From: Mastigamoeba balamuthi
Lineage: Eukaryota > Evosea > Mastigamoebida > Mastigamoebidae
Direction: 5' to 3'
Assembly (NCBI GenBank): GCA_902651635.1
Contig: CACRSC010000084.1
Coordinates: 164,892-228,891, forward strand
DNA: 64,000 nucleotides
This document shows, in pieces, positions 21,124 to 31,346 of the stretch (position 1 is its first letter; each line of letters opens with the position of its first letter). The position numbers and the translations under genes were made by a program. The notes under the pieces are model-generated. The model was not told the DNA's origin. It made no database searches and was given only the letters and a program-made list of their open reading frames with translations.

Positions 21124-21229
21124 CGGGCGGCTGGCGGACGGCGACGACGTCGATGGCGCCGCTCAGCGTGCTGGGGTTCACGTTGAACACGCCCTGCACG
21201 CCGTCCAGCACCCGCTCGATGTAGTTCAT
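18240..21229 (-). CDS. PAH1: Lipin, phosphatidate phosphatase (Pah1/LPIN type)
   Basis: The N-terminus MNYIERVLDGVQGVFNVNPS…LSGAIDVVAV is the N-Lip domain. Its remaining part (HVRFGKLQILHPHEK… VKVYVNGKETALKMKLG) is completed across an intron at about 20,916-20,998. A long low-complexity, acidic, Ser/Pro/Gln-rich middle follows, including a polyQ run at about 20,107-20,130. The C-Lip catalytic domain carries VVSDIDGTITKSD (the DxDxT nucleophile) and VYLSSRAIGQAQYTRDF. The last exon (18240 to about 18,527) encodes FYAGFGNRKTDVMAYSHVG. Lipin dephosphorylates phosphatidic acid to diacylglycerol at the ER/nuclear membrane. All expected catalytic motifs are present. The disordered middle is longer than in yeast and probably carries phosphorylation control, which is inferred. 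Confidence 0.92.
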
Positions 21230-22214
21230 CCCCCCCCTGGGCTGTGCTGGGCCCCCCCGCTGTGACCCGGCCGAGTGGCGCTGTGTGTGGTGTGGTGCTG
21301 TGTGGGGTGGAACTCGCTTGCTGGGTGCGCAGGTGGGTGTGGGGGGTATCGCGCGGCGCTGATATTGGGCGCAGTGCTGCTGATATGGCGGCCACGTTGA
21401 CAGATTCTTTCCGGTTTGTTTCTCCGCGAAAAACCAACCGGATGGGATCTGTGCTGTGGAGGGGTGTGTCACTCTCCGCGTCTCTCGGATCAAGCACAAG
21501 GGGCCCCCATATCCCCCTCCTCGAGTGCCCGGTGGAATGTGGTCTGGAGCTATGTTGCATTCCTGGGCCACAGATTCTTTCCGGTCTGTTTCTCCGCGAA
21601 AAAGGCGGATGGAATCTGTGCTATGGAGGGGTGTGTAACTCTCTGTCCCCTCGGATCGAGGCACCTGGGGCCCCCACATCCCCCCCACTCGAGTGCCCGG
21701 TGGAATGTGAACAGTGCGCTCTGTCTGGAGATATGTGCCGAAGGGACTAAAATCTGGAACGGTGTGTTCAACGGGTCCGTCAATTGATTAAATGCGTGCC
21801 CAGCGGTCGCGTTTGCACCTCCCGCGGGACGGTCGACCCGCCGGACCCCGGAGGGCACCCGCACCAAAGGGGCTCCCGCGACTGGAACAATGACGTCAAT
21901 ACCCTTTCTGGGACTTGCGTCGTTTATCGCAAACAGGAGAAAACGAGGTGCGGGGTTGCGATTCTTTTGCTTTTTCTAATCTTTTTGCCCCCGTCAGTCA
22001 GTGTGGTGCGTGCCCGGCCCCCACAGCACCGGCGCACTCGCTCAGCCCTCACGCCCCTGGTCCTCCCAGCGCCCCCCGAAAAGCCAGCACATCCGCCCGC
22101 GACCCGCCTCCAGCTGCAGTATCGGCCGAGGGGTCCGGGGATCGCGTCCGTCAGCGCAAGGGCGGGCACAAACAGGGCAACGCAACCCACCAGATACGCG
22201 CCTCAGTGTGTGCG
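21230..22214. other. Divergent promoter region with repeats
   Basis: This roughly 985-bp intergenic region separates lipin (minus) and the Memo-like gene (plus). It holds a 170-bp-period direct repeat (listed separately), GATATT/GATATG motifs at 21360-21365 and 21381-21386 upstream of lipin, and a palindromic TGACGTCA (CRE/bZIP-type site) at 21891-21898. No coding region is convincing. Confidence 0.6.
21401..21709. repeat. Two direct repeats of about 140 bp upstream of lipin
   Basis: The phrase cagattctttccggt starts at 21401 and again at 21571. Each copy continues through tgtttctccgcgaaaaa, a 'ggaggggtgtgt' block and 'ggggccccca' to 'gtgcccggtggaatgtg'. The copies are about 85-90 percent alike by eye. 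They may be duplicated promoter sequence or a short mobile fragment. Confidence 0.85.
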
Positions 22215-23842
22215 ATGCTGCAAAGTCCGCATTTCGGGCCTGTGGGCGGGGGCTATGCCGCCGCTGCCCAGGACCACCACCAGCTCCTGCTGCCCCAGGC
22301 GGGCATCGTGCCGCCCCTGCTGTCGCTCCCGGCGTCGCAGTTCGGCGGCCTGTCGCTGTCGCTCGCGCCCGTGCAGCGCGCGGCCGCCGTTGCTCCTGTG
22401 GAATTCGCTCCTCCCGGGTCTCCGCTCTGCCCGTGTTTGGGGCACAGCCGTTTAAAAGACGCACGCAAGTCGCCGATTGCGCCGGAGCCCGAGCCCGAGA
22501 AGCAGGCCGCCAGCCCGGCACCGCTGCTCAACTCGAGCGGCGGCAACCTCAGCCTCGGGCGCAACCTCGTGCCCTCGGCTCCCCACGTTCCCAAGGTCCG
22601 CGTCCCGCACCTGCACCTTTGCGATTCCTGGGTCGCGTTTTTGCGCTAATCGCTGAACAACGGCTGCGCAGGCGTCCACGCCGGTGCGCCTCGGGCACAA
22701 CCAGATACTCTGCAGGGCGCCGCGCGACGCGGGCAAGAGGCACGTCGAGCAGCGAGCGGCGCTGACGAGCCAGGTGAGTGTCCTCTGCAACGTGCAGTTT
22801 GAACTGCAGCCGAATGAGGAGCGGGTTCTAATGGTCCGCTCTTCCAGATCCGGCACCTGCTGGAACAAGGGCCGCAAGCGGAGTGCACTGCACGGATGGT
22901 GTTCGTGCCGCACGGGCCGATGGCGGCGTGCGGGCAGGCCATCGTAGCAGCGCTGCGCGCGATACCCAAGGACACGGAGAACGTCGTGATCCTCGGCCCC
23001 TGCCACAACGCAACCGACACAAGTGCAGTGCGTTAACGTTTATTTTTGACTCCGGCTTTTGTTCACTTTCTGACTCGGACCGCTTCTTCTCCTCTCTTTT
23101 CTTCTCTCTTCCCTCTTCTCTTCTCCCTCCCCCCTTTCCTTCCCTCACCCCGCAGGTCTCGCTGACTACGTTTGGAGCGTACTCGTCAGCGCTGGGGGTG
23201 TCGTACGTGGACACCCAGACGTGCAAGGAGCTCGAGGACACCGACCTGTTCGCACGGCTCTCGTTCCGCCAGGACCTCGACGAGTACACCGTCGAGGCGC
23301 TGCTGCCGTACCTCCAGATCATCTGCCCCAAGGCCAAGCTGGTCCCCGTGTTCCTGGACGCCCGCTGCCCCGAGAAGAGAGGTACCTGGCGCATCTCGCC
23401 TCTGTCGCGCACACTGACGTGCTTCTCCCCCTCGGCAGCCAAAGCGTGCGGCAAGGAGATCGGGAGGATTGCCGCGAGGAGGAGGACGGCGATAGTGATC
23501 ACCAGCGACTTCCCGCACTGGGGGGAGAAGTACGGGTGCTCGGAGAAGGACCTGCTGATCGGCCGCGGGGACGCGGGCGTCAAGGCGTCGCTCAACAGCC
23601 TCAACGCCTCGCTCCTGCGGGTCATCACGTCGTGCGAGCCGTCACATGTTGTACGCAGTCCATTCAGGAAGCATCTGTGCTGCCCGATGGCCCTGGTCGC
23701 CGGGTTCCGCGCTGCCAAAAAGGCCGGGTGGTCGCTGGCCGCCTCGGTGACAGCCAACGCCATCGTCTGCAGGCCCGACAGGACATACCAAGGGCATGCC
23801 AGTGTAATATTCCATGACTGTACTACGTCAACGTTCCAGTAA
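22215..23842 (+). CDS. MEMO1: Memo-family protein with an N-terminal extension
   Basis: The start at 22215 gives MLQSPHFGPVGGGYAAAAQD and about 125 residues of Ala/Pro/Gln-rich sequence not found in ordinary Memo proteins. The Memo core follows over several exons: MVFVPHGPMAACGQAIVAAL, VVILGPCHNATDTS, a DTDLF…QDLDEYTVEALLPYLQ block (the family has DEDEHSIEMHLPY) and VITSDFPHWGEKYG (family VSSDFCHWG). The ending is CPMALVAGF…TANAIVC. Metal-site His/Asp positions appear largely kept, although the family H in EHSIEMHLPY reads Y/L here. Memo proteins are related to extradiol dioxygenases and act in redox and cytoskeletal signalling in animals. A polyadenylation-type AATAAA follows the stop. One intron (about 23,030-23,156) is strikingly pyrimidine-rich. 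Confidence 0.8.
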
Positions 23843-23862
23843 ACTGGATTTTTGTTAAGGTC

Positions 23863-23868
23863 AATAAA
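23863..23868 (+). terminator. AATAAA polyadenylation signal of the Memo-like gene
   Basis: AATAAA occurs 21 nt after the stop codon of the Memo-like gene, in a short AT-rich stretch within GC-rich surroundings, where a cleavage/polyadenylation signal would be expected. Confidence 0.6.
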
Positions 23869-24014
23869 GAGTTGGTATTCATCCTTTTAAACAGCACTCT
23901 GGGCCTGCTTGCACGCGGGGCCCGCCCGCTGTACACCGTGGCACAACGGCGCGCCTTGTCCGGGGGTGTTGCTGGGGGCTGCGCGGGAGTTTCAATGCAA
24001 AACTGGGTTTGTGA

Positions 24015-25791
24015 TCAGGGAAGAGGAGCCTGTGTGGTGAACTGCTCGTCCACGTCGTAGTCGTCTGCGGGGGCCTGGGTGGCTGGGAACTGCTGCGATG
24101 CTCTGCTCCTCATGGGAGTGGTCGTCTGGGTCTTGCTCGCCGTCGAGGGCGCTGTCGCTGGCGTTCTGTGCTCGTTGCCGCTGCCCTCGTCTGCGGACTC
24201 GCCGACCCGCTCGACCCGCAGAGGTGTGCGCAACGCCTCCTGCCTGGCGATCTTCCTGTCTCTCCTGACCATGTTGCGCCACTTGTCCTTGAGGTCGATG
24301 TTCGTCCGGCCAGAGAACTTCCCGGACGCCCGGATCGTCGCCCACGAGCCCTCCCCGTGCCGCATGACAGCCCTGCGCAGCTCCGCCTCCTCCTCCTCCG
24401 TCCACTGCCTCCTCCTGCGAGCGTCCGCCCTCTTCGACGGCGACATGTCCTCCTCATCGATGTCGCTCGCAATGGCATCGGCACCCGGCGCCACTGGCAC
24501 GGTCTGCGACGAGTCGTCGTCGCCCCAGCGCACCTGGTGCGGCTGGGCTGTGAGGTCGTCCCCGCTCTCCGAGTCGATTTGCAGCGGCTGCTGCTGTTGC
24601 TGTTGCTGCCGTGCAGCCTGCGGGGGCAGCGACTTGGCCGCGTTGAGGGACGCGGTCAGAGGATCCTCTCCCACTCTTCTCGCAAGCTCGCGAGTGGCCT
24701 CGTTGAGGTTCTTTGCAGCTGCCGGCGTCGCGGGCGGCTTGCGCTTCATGCAGCCCGTGAGAACGGACGGGAGGTCCGCCGGGGCGAAGCTCTGCACGTC
24801 CGTGTCAGGCCACGCGGCCACCAGCGCGGCCCTGCTCGCCTCGAGCCTCGGGCGCTTCTGTGCGGGCTCGGCAGCTTGCGTCCTGGTCTGCGGCTGCTTG
24901 CGCAGCCTCGGGGAGAGCGCGGTCATGACCCTCGGGTCCACGCCCGTGGCCACGTCTGTCACTGGAGCCTGCGGGGGCCTCCTGAGCCCGCACGCCGAGG
25001 CGATGTTCACTGTGCGCAGGAACGGGGGGCTGAGCTCGGCCCTCGTGGCGTCGATGAACATGCGCAGCAGCTTGACAGTCTCCTCCTCGGGGTGCGCTGC
25101 CTCGAAGTCCATCTCGGCCTCCTCGGCCTCAGCACGCACCTCAGGGTGCGACAGCGCGCGGCACGCGAGGCTCAGCATGTTCCGCGCGCTCTTGAGCGAC
25201 TCGCGCAGCGGCGCGTCGCAGGGCTCCGGAAACCACGCGTCAAGAATCCCCTCTGCCTCGGTCTCGAGCGCCCCAAGCCTCCTGGCCTCACGCATGGCCG
25301 CGAGGATGGCCTGGCAAAGCGTCACCACGTGCGTGTGTGCGTGTGTGCGTGGGCTGTGCGGAGGTGCTTTACGCTGCAGGAGATGGCGCGGATGATGAAG
25401 GGCGAGGGCCGCGTGGAGACGGAGGTGATCTGGTCGAGCGAGAGGGCTATCTCCTTGAGGTTGTCCAGCGTCAGCTGCGCCGTGGGGTCCCCGGCCGCCG
25501 GCAGCTGCTCCTCGAGAAACAGCAGGGCTATCTTGATCTGCACGTGCGGCGGCATGGGCTTGAAGAGCAGCTCCTGCTCCTCCATGACTGCCGGGCGAGG
25601 GGGTTGAAAGCAAAGTTTAGTGTATTTTTAAGGAGCTAAGGTTTAGGTTAGGGTTAGGGTGAGGGTTTAGGGTTTTCTCCCGCGGGTCTTGTCGGGTCCC
25701 AGGACGCACGCGCGATGAGCGCCGACTGCTTGTGGTCCGCGAGGAACTCCGCGATCCAGTGGTAGACGGTGGCGTCGTCGTGTTGTGCCAT
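24015..25791 (-). CDS. Telobox (TRF-like) Myb protein, putative telomere-binding
   Basis: Exon 1 (25791-25710) encodes MAQHDDATVYHWIAEFLADH and joins in phase across a 122-nt intron (25709-25588) to MEEQELLFKPMPPHVQIKIA. A helical N-terminal region to about residue 200 may correspond to a TRFH dimerisation domain (inference). A linker with polyQ (near 24,590) and acidic patches follows. The Myb-type domain near 24,230-24,400 is RRQWTEEEEAELRRAVMRHG, GSWATI and then TNIDLKDKWRNMVRR. The 'VDLKDKWRN' telobox is the signature of double-stranded telomeric-repeat binding proteins such as TRF1/2, Taz1 and plant TRP/TRB. A C-terminal Thr/Pro-rich tail follows. The presence of telomere-like repeats in its own first intron fits the assignment. 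Confidence 0.82.
25640..25676. repeat. Telomere-like repeat tract inside intron 1 of the telobox gene
   Basis: The + strand reads a run of TTTAGG, TTAGGG, TTAGGG, TGAGGG, TTTAGGG units over about 37 bp. The coding strand of the gene therefore carries CCCTAAA/CCCTAA units. It is interstitial, flanked by exons of one gene, so it is not a chromosome end. Its unit would be a natural binding site for the protein encoded around it. Confidence 0.85.
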
Positions 25792-26061
25792 TTCGCGCGC
25801 CGTGCGGTCCAACGAAAAATGCAGATTTTTCCCGCCCTTGCGGTCAAATCCAACAAATATCGCAAGTATCCACCATCCATCCATCCAACACCACCGTACC
25901 GGAGCCATTGTGACACTCGCTTAATGTATTAGCGGAATTGATGTAGTGACCTGCCTTGCCTATCCGATTGTTGAATTTCGCTACTTCATATCGCAGGAAA
26001 ACCAGTCACGAAGTTGGCGCTACTGCAGCAACCAGCCTTCTTCCCCGGGGACCATTTGTCG
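25792..26061. promoter_or_regulatory. Bidirectional promoter between the telobox and Gln-rich genes
   Basis: About 270 bp separate two divergent genes. AATATCGCAAGTATCC at 25856-25871 lies 65-80 bp upstream of the telobox gene, and CATATCGCAGG at 25988-25998 lies about 65 bp upstream of the plus-strand gene. Both belong to the recurrent ATATC motif. A CCATCCATCCATCC run lies at 25874-25888. Confidence 0.5.
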
Positions 26062-27040
26062 ATGCTCGGCCACCTGAACCAGGGCCTTGCGCCCTCGCCG
26101 CTCACCCTCCACGTCCGCCAGCGCCCTCCCTCTCCCGTGCCTCACATCGATGCATCCCTCCCCCTATTTATAGAACGCAGGCGGCACCCTCTACTCCGAC
26201 CCCGCGGAAGCAGAGCGCAAGCGACGCTATGCCGCGGAGCTCCGTGCGACCCCCGCCCCCGCGTAATCGCGTGGCTCCTGACGCGTCCGCGGAACACCAG
26301 AGGAGCAAATGAGGGAGCGCAAGGAACGACAGAGGGCTTCGCGCAATTCGACCCCCGAGTGGTGGCAGCGTGGCGGAGCCCAGCAGCAGCAGCAGCAGCA
26401 GCAGCAGCTACCGCCACCCTCGCAGGTGCCCAGCGAGAGGATTCCGACGCTTGCATCGCCCGGGGCCAGGTCGTCGTCGATGGCGCAGCTGCAACTGCAG
26501 GCGCCCCAGAGCCCCGGTGGCCAGTCGGGGCAGAGCTACCACCACCCGGACTCGCCCGGGACGCTCGCGATGCCTGCTCCAGGTGCTCCTGCGCCCGCAC
26601 CAGTGCAGCAGCAAGTGCTCAGTCCGAGGCGGGTCGGTGGCGGCGGCGAGCCTGTGCGCATGATGTCCTCGATGGACCCCGAGGCAGCCGAGGCCGAAGA
26701 GAAGGCACGGGGGAACTGCGGGTGTGGCCACCCCTGCTGACGGTGAGCCGCACAGAGGCGGAAGAACCAGGAGATCCAGAACGCTCTTGCGGAGCAGATA
26801 CGGCTGAAGGCCGAGGCGAAGAAGAACGAGGAGAGGCGCCGCAGGGAGGAGGAGCTGAACGACGAGAGGAAGTACTACGAGAAAATCCAGCAGGAGAAAC
26901 AGCAGCAGCAACAGAAGCAGCAACAACTTCAGCAACAGCAGCAGCAGCAGCTACAGCTGCAACAGCAACTCCTGCAACAGCAACAGCTCCAACAGCAGCA
27001 AAAGCAGCAAGCAGGGAAGCACGCTGCACCCCCGCAGCAA

Positions 27041-27081
<41 letters not shown>

Positions 27082-28714
27082 GCAGCAGCAACAGCAGGAG
27101 CGGCCATCGACGAGAGGGCCGGCCGAAGCCCCACAGAGCGAACAAAAGGAGGTGGAGACGAGGGCAGAGAGCCCGCCCAAGCAGAAGGAGCAGTCGCGGC
27201 TCAAGACGGGCATCCGGAGGGGAATGGAGGAGCGCGACTGGGAGTTCATGGACCAGGTCTTCGAGGACGAGTTCTCCAAGTACCAGGAGCACAAGAAGCG
27301 CCTGGCAAGGAAAGCCCGGGTTTGTCTTGCAGTTGCTCAGTTGTGCGCAATTGACAATCCCTTTCGCCCAGGCTCTTGCCAGACAGGCGGTCGAGGAGGA
27401 GGACGAAGAGTTTGAAGAGGAGAGGGATGCGATGAGTCGCACCAAAAGGAAGATGCAGCGCTCGAAAGGCGAGGAGGAGAAGGACGCAGCGTCTGCATCG
27501 CCGTCGTCGTCGGACGTGGTCGCACAGGAGGTCGAGAGGATACGGAAACAGTACGAGGAGATGCAGCAGAAGCTGCTCGCTGAGATGAAGGAGCAGCGGG
27601 AGCGCCTGGAGACTCAAGTCCGCCAACAGGCCGAGGTGTGCCCCTTTTCCGTCTCCCCCCTCGGTTTTCACTGCCCCCCGCAGATGTTGGCCGACTTGCA
27701 AGAGAAGTCGTCGCAGATCCGTTCCAAAGAGTCATCGGAGAACCGCGAACTGCGAGACGAGGTGGCCTATCTCCGTAAGGGTGCGCGCTCTACTTCACAC
27801 GGTGATTGCGGGAGATCACACGGCGCCTTCCAGAACTTGAAAAGAGCAAAAGCCTACTGATCAAGCCAGAGGTCGATCGCGAGCCCTCAGCCGTGAGGAA
27901 CCGACCGCCGAAGAAGCAGCAGCAGCAGCAGCAAGCCCCCGTTCTCCAGGAGCAGGCTTCGTTCCCGGTCTTCGAGCAGCCTGAGGAGCTCCCTCCCACT
28001 GCACCCCGGGAGGAGAAGCCAAAGGCGAAGGCCCGTCCCCTCGTGCGGCTGAAGGCGATGCAGCCGTCCGTACCCACGTCGCCCCGAAACGCATCCCCGC
28101 GCACGACTGTCCGTGCACGCCCGTCCCCTCTCGCGTCGCTGACTCTTCCTTGCAGCGCTCGCTTGCGGCGGAGTCGAAGTTCGTCTACCCGGAGTCCGAG
28201 AGCCACTCGCACTCGTAAGAAACGCACACAAGGACAGGCAGCTCACTCTTGACTCCCTTGCACAGCGAGGTGTCGACGCCGAGGTCAGAGGAGTACACCA
28301 ACCAGTCGGACAGAAGCGGCAAGACACCGAGGTCCGGGATATCGAGCAAGTCGGGCAAAGGAGGGCTGACGCCCAGATCCGGGCTGCCGAGCAGCTCGGG
28401 CAAGCGAGGCAAGTCTGCTGACGTCCCGGCCAAGAAGCCAGCGACCCCCGTTAGGCAAGAGGTAGGCATCGCCTCTCGGCCTTGAGCAATTGTCCCTACC
28501 GTAGCCATGTGTACTCCACTCACACCCCTTTGCCAACCACCAGAAAGCAGCCAGCGACAAGGCCGAGTCAGAAGACTATGACCACGAAGAGTTCGACGAA
28601 GAGGAGGTGGAGGAAGAGGTCGGCGAGGCAGTGGAGGAAGAGGGCTCCGACTACGACGCGCTCGACGAAGCTGCTGACTACATTCTCGGGGACAAGGACG
28701 GCAAGTCACGTTAA
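26062..28714 (+). CDS. Gln-rich coiled-coil protein (CSPP1/CCDC66-like features)
   Basis: An early exon encodes GTLYSDPAEAERKRRYAAEL. It joins through a 75-nt intron ending at 26299 to QEQMRERKERQRASR, giving the 'Y..EL..Q..E...R' pattern seen in CSPP1 and CCDC66 of centrosomes and cilia. A Pro/Gln-rich region follows, then a basic/acidic helix (NQEIQNALAEQIRLKAEAKK), a long polyQ tract (26,890-27,100) and further coiled coil (EEMQQKLLAEMKEQRERLE). A Ser/Pro/Lys-rich part has the repeated phrase 'GKTPRSGISSKSGKGGLTPRSG'. The C-terminal 50 residues are very acidic. The true start is unresolved: 26062 (MLGHLNQGL) is the best guess, but the phase to the next exon was not settled. A microtubule or centriole role is inference from the motif. 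Confidence 0.6.
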
Positions 28715-28927
28715 CGACGCCCGCCCCCGCCCCACCCACACAGACAGCATAGTATACAGGGATATGTGCAGGCCCATACAGCGTGATGGTCAAGACGCTT
28801 GTTGTCAGGCACACGCACAGCAGTCTTCTGAGCGGCCGCCGGTGCTCTTGCCAACCCGGGGCCGCGTGCGAGGGGCTGCTGTGCTGTTGGTCCTCTCCTT
28901 CTCTCCCGCCTCCACACCGTCGTCTCT

Positions 28928-31062
28928 CTAGAAGTCGTCCATGCCGCCCTCCTCCGCCTCTGCCAGCGCCTCCTCCTCGTCCCTCTTGCTCTCGGGGTCC
29001 TCCTGCAGCGGCTTGGGCTTGTGCGCATCCTCGGTGAACCTCATCGCCTGCAGAACGGCACGTTGAGTCGCGCGAAGACAGCAGCAGCTGTGCTGGAAGA
29101 CGGCGTACGCGTATCGCGTCGTTGTGGAGCTTCAGGCAGAAGGAGATGCGCTGGTGGAAGGCGGTGTGCGGCTGCTGGGTGGCGTAGATGTCGAGGTTGC
29201 CGCGCGACCTCATGTAGCCGCCCTCGTGGTCGATGACCGCGTTGATGACGCCGTCGCGTATCGCCTTGGCGACGATGAACTCGCAGTCCTCGACCGACCC
29301 CCCGAGCTGCAGCTTCGCCGCAACGTCCGCCAGCGAGATGCGCGAGTACGACACGCTGATCTTGCGTAGCCCCGCCTTGACGTCCCCACGAGCGTCAGTA
29401 CAACGGGGAAAGAAGGGGGGGGGGGGAATCAAAGATCGATCACACAGGGAGGAATCAGAACAACACGTCAGAGGGGGGAATATCACCTTGATGACGTTGT
29501 GCCTCAGGCGCGTGATGAGGGTCAGGATGCCGTCGCGCAGGTACGTGGCGCGGTGGGCCTCGACGGCGGCCCTGAACGCGGCGAGGTCGCCGACGCGCAC
29601 AGCCTGCGCGAGCCTCAGGTACGGCGCGAGCTCCTTGCGCATGCCCTTCTGGCTGAACGTCGAGCGCTCGGGGATCTCTCCCGACAGCAGCTGCACGATG
29701 ACCAGCATCTGCGTACGCATCCAAAAGTGAGAATTACGCCCACGTCAACACAGGGCAAAGCAACGTCACGGCGGCGGCACGTCCAAAAGTGAGAATTACG
29801 CCCACGTCAACGCAGGGCAATTCAGAGTCACGGGACACGTCCAAAAGTGAGAATACGCCCCACGTCAACGCAGGGCAAAGCAACGTCAGAGGCGGCACGG
29901 GAAGCGGGGGGGGCACCTTGTTGACCGCGAGGTGGAACCCGCGCGCGCTGCTCCTGTGCGGGGCCTTGCGCAGGGCCTGCTGGAGGCACGACATGGCGCC
30001 CGCGTAGTCGAGCTGCACCGCGCGGATGCGGCCCTGGTAGTAGAGGAAGCGTGCGTACTGCGGGGCCGACGCCGAGCCCTCGGCAATGGGCGCCGCGGCC
30101 TGCAGCTTGTCGGCCTGCTCGTAGAGGCTCTGCGACAGGTACCCGCGCAGCATCGCGTTCAGCAGCGTCGCCTTGGTCTCGTCCAGCCTCCTCAGCGTCG
30201 CCGTCCTGTGCGCCGCCATCAACTCGCTGCGAGCAAACCCGCTTGAGACGCGAGGCGAGAAGCGACCCCCCCAAGATGCGGCTGGGGACCTGCGGATGGC
30301 CGGCAGCGAGTCGTTGAGCTCCGCGGCGCGGGCGTAGCAGAACCAGCAGCGGGCGGCGAGGGCGTCGGCGGCCGTGTCGACGGCGGCGAGCCTGTGGACC
30401 GTGTGGCGCGCGACCTCGAGCGCCTGCGCCCGCGCGCCCGAGTCGACGAGGCGCAGCACCGCCAGCATCTCCGCAAACACCAGCGCCTCCTCGCACCTCT
30501 CCACCCTCGCCCCGGCGTTGGCGTTGGCCTCGGCCTCGGCCCCCGTGTCCATCTGCTGGCGGGCGCCACGGCGGGGAAGGAGGGGGAGAGCAAACCGTGG
30601 GTTTGGGGGTGGTATGTTGTTGTTGCTGTGTTGCGTTTGTGTCTGTTGTGACGTTGTGTTCTGTGCTGTTGACGTGGCCGTACGGAATCGGGGAGGTGGG
30701 AGAGCAGCAGGGCGCGCGAGGCGTGCGAGGCCGGGAAGCGGGTCGCGACGATGGTGCGCAGGGCCGAGGACGTGAGGCGCTTGCGCATGGCGGTCGACTG
30801 GCGCAGCGCGCGGAGGACGAAGCGCGACTCCTTGGTCGACACGGCCCTCGCCACCATCTTCATATCGGCGGCGATATCTGGGATTCAAATTCAAATTGAG
30901 GGGCTTTGGCGGAGATACAAGGGAGTATCGAAAAGTAATGGGCGACGCGCGGGGGGTACCGAGGACGAGGCGCGCTTCGGGGCTGAGGGTCGGGGCCTTG
31001 GCGGCTTCCTCGGGCGCGGGCGACACGGCGGGTGTCGCGTCGGTCATCTTGACGTCCTCCAT
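28928..31062 (-). CDS. RPN3: 26S proteasome regulatory subunit Rpn3 (PSMD3)
   Basis: The start at 31062 gives MEDVKMTDATPAVSPAPEEA. Exons then encode MARAVSTKESRFVLRALRQS-like helices, a TPR/solenoid region (ETKATLLNAMLRGYLSQSLY, YYQGRIRAVQLDYAGAMSCL) and FSQKGMRKELAPYLRLAQAV. The PCI domain carries LRKISVSYSRISLADVAAKL and AIRDGVINAVIDHEGGYM. The C-terminal helix (HQRISFCLKLHNDAI) precedes an acidic tail ending GGMDDF. Rpn3 is a lid subunit of the proteasome 19S particle and the order fits the whole protein. One intron holds three copies of a roughly 60-bp repeat. The gene shares a 284-bp divergent promoter with transaldolase. Confidence 0.9.
29721..29898. repeat. Minisatellite in an Rpn3 intron, three copies
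   Basis: The phrase ccaaaagtgagaatt starts at 29721 and 29783, and ccaaaagtgagaata at 29841. Each is followed by 'cgcccacgtcaac.cagggca' and a variable 'cgtcacgg' end. Units are 58-62 bp and highly similar, so the expansion is recent. It sits wholly within intron sequence. Confidence 0.85.
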
Positions 31063-31346
31063 TTGCGTGTTTTGCTTTGTGCGCGGGTCCCTTTGTTGAT
31101 TGAACACAAAGATTTTGTTGTTCGCTACATATCGAAACAGACCGCAGACGCTCCGCGCTGTGGCTGCACTCCAGCTCCAGCTCGGAGCAAATACGAGAAC
31201 GGAACCAGTCCTCGAAACGACCCACGCGCCCAAGAGGGAGGCGCGAGGGCAGCGCGGAGAATATCTAGATATTGCGTGCTGGCGGTGACGTGGTTGGCGT
31301 ATCTAGGGAATTGCCTTGACATCAGCATTTCGTTTCTCACGCAAAC
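31063..31346. promoter_or_regulatory. Divergent promoter of Rpn3 and transaldolase
   Basis: Between the two starts lie ACATATCGAAAC at 31126-31137 (65-75 bp upstream of Rpn3) and the palindrome AATATCTAGATATT at 31260-31273 (about 75-85 bp upstream of transaldolase). Both are variants of the motif found upstream of many genes here. No TATA box of the usual kind is seen. Confidence 0.5.

Noticed and set aside
25640-25676. Telomere (chromosome end) or subtelomere
   Set aside because: The tract is only about 37 bp, degenerate, and flanked on both sides by exons of one gene.
29721-29898. CRISPR-like or transposon array
   Set aside because: Continuous 58-62-bp units without unique spacers inside an intron: a minisatellite.
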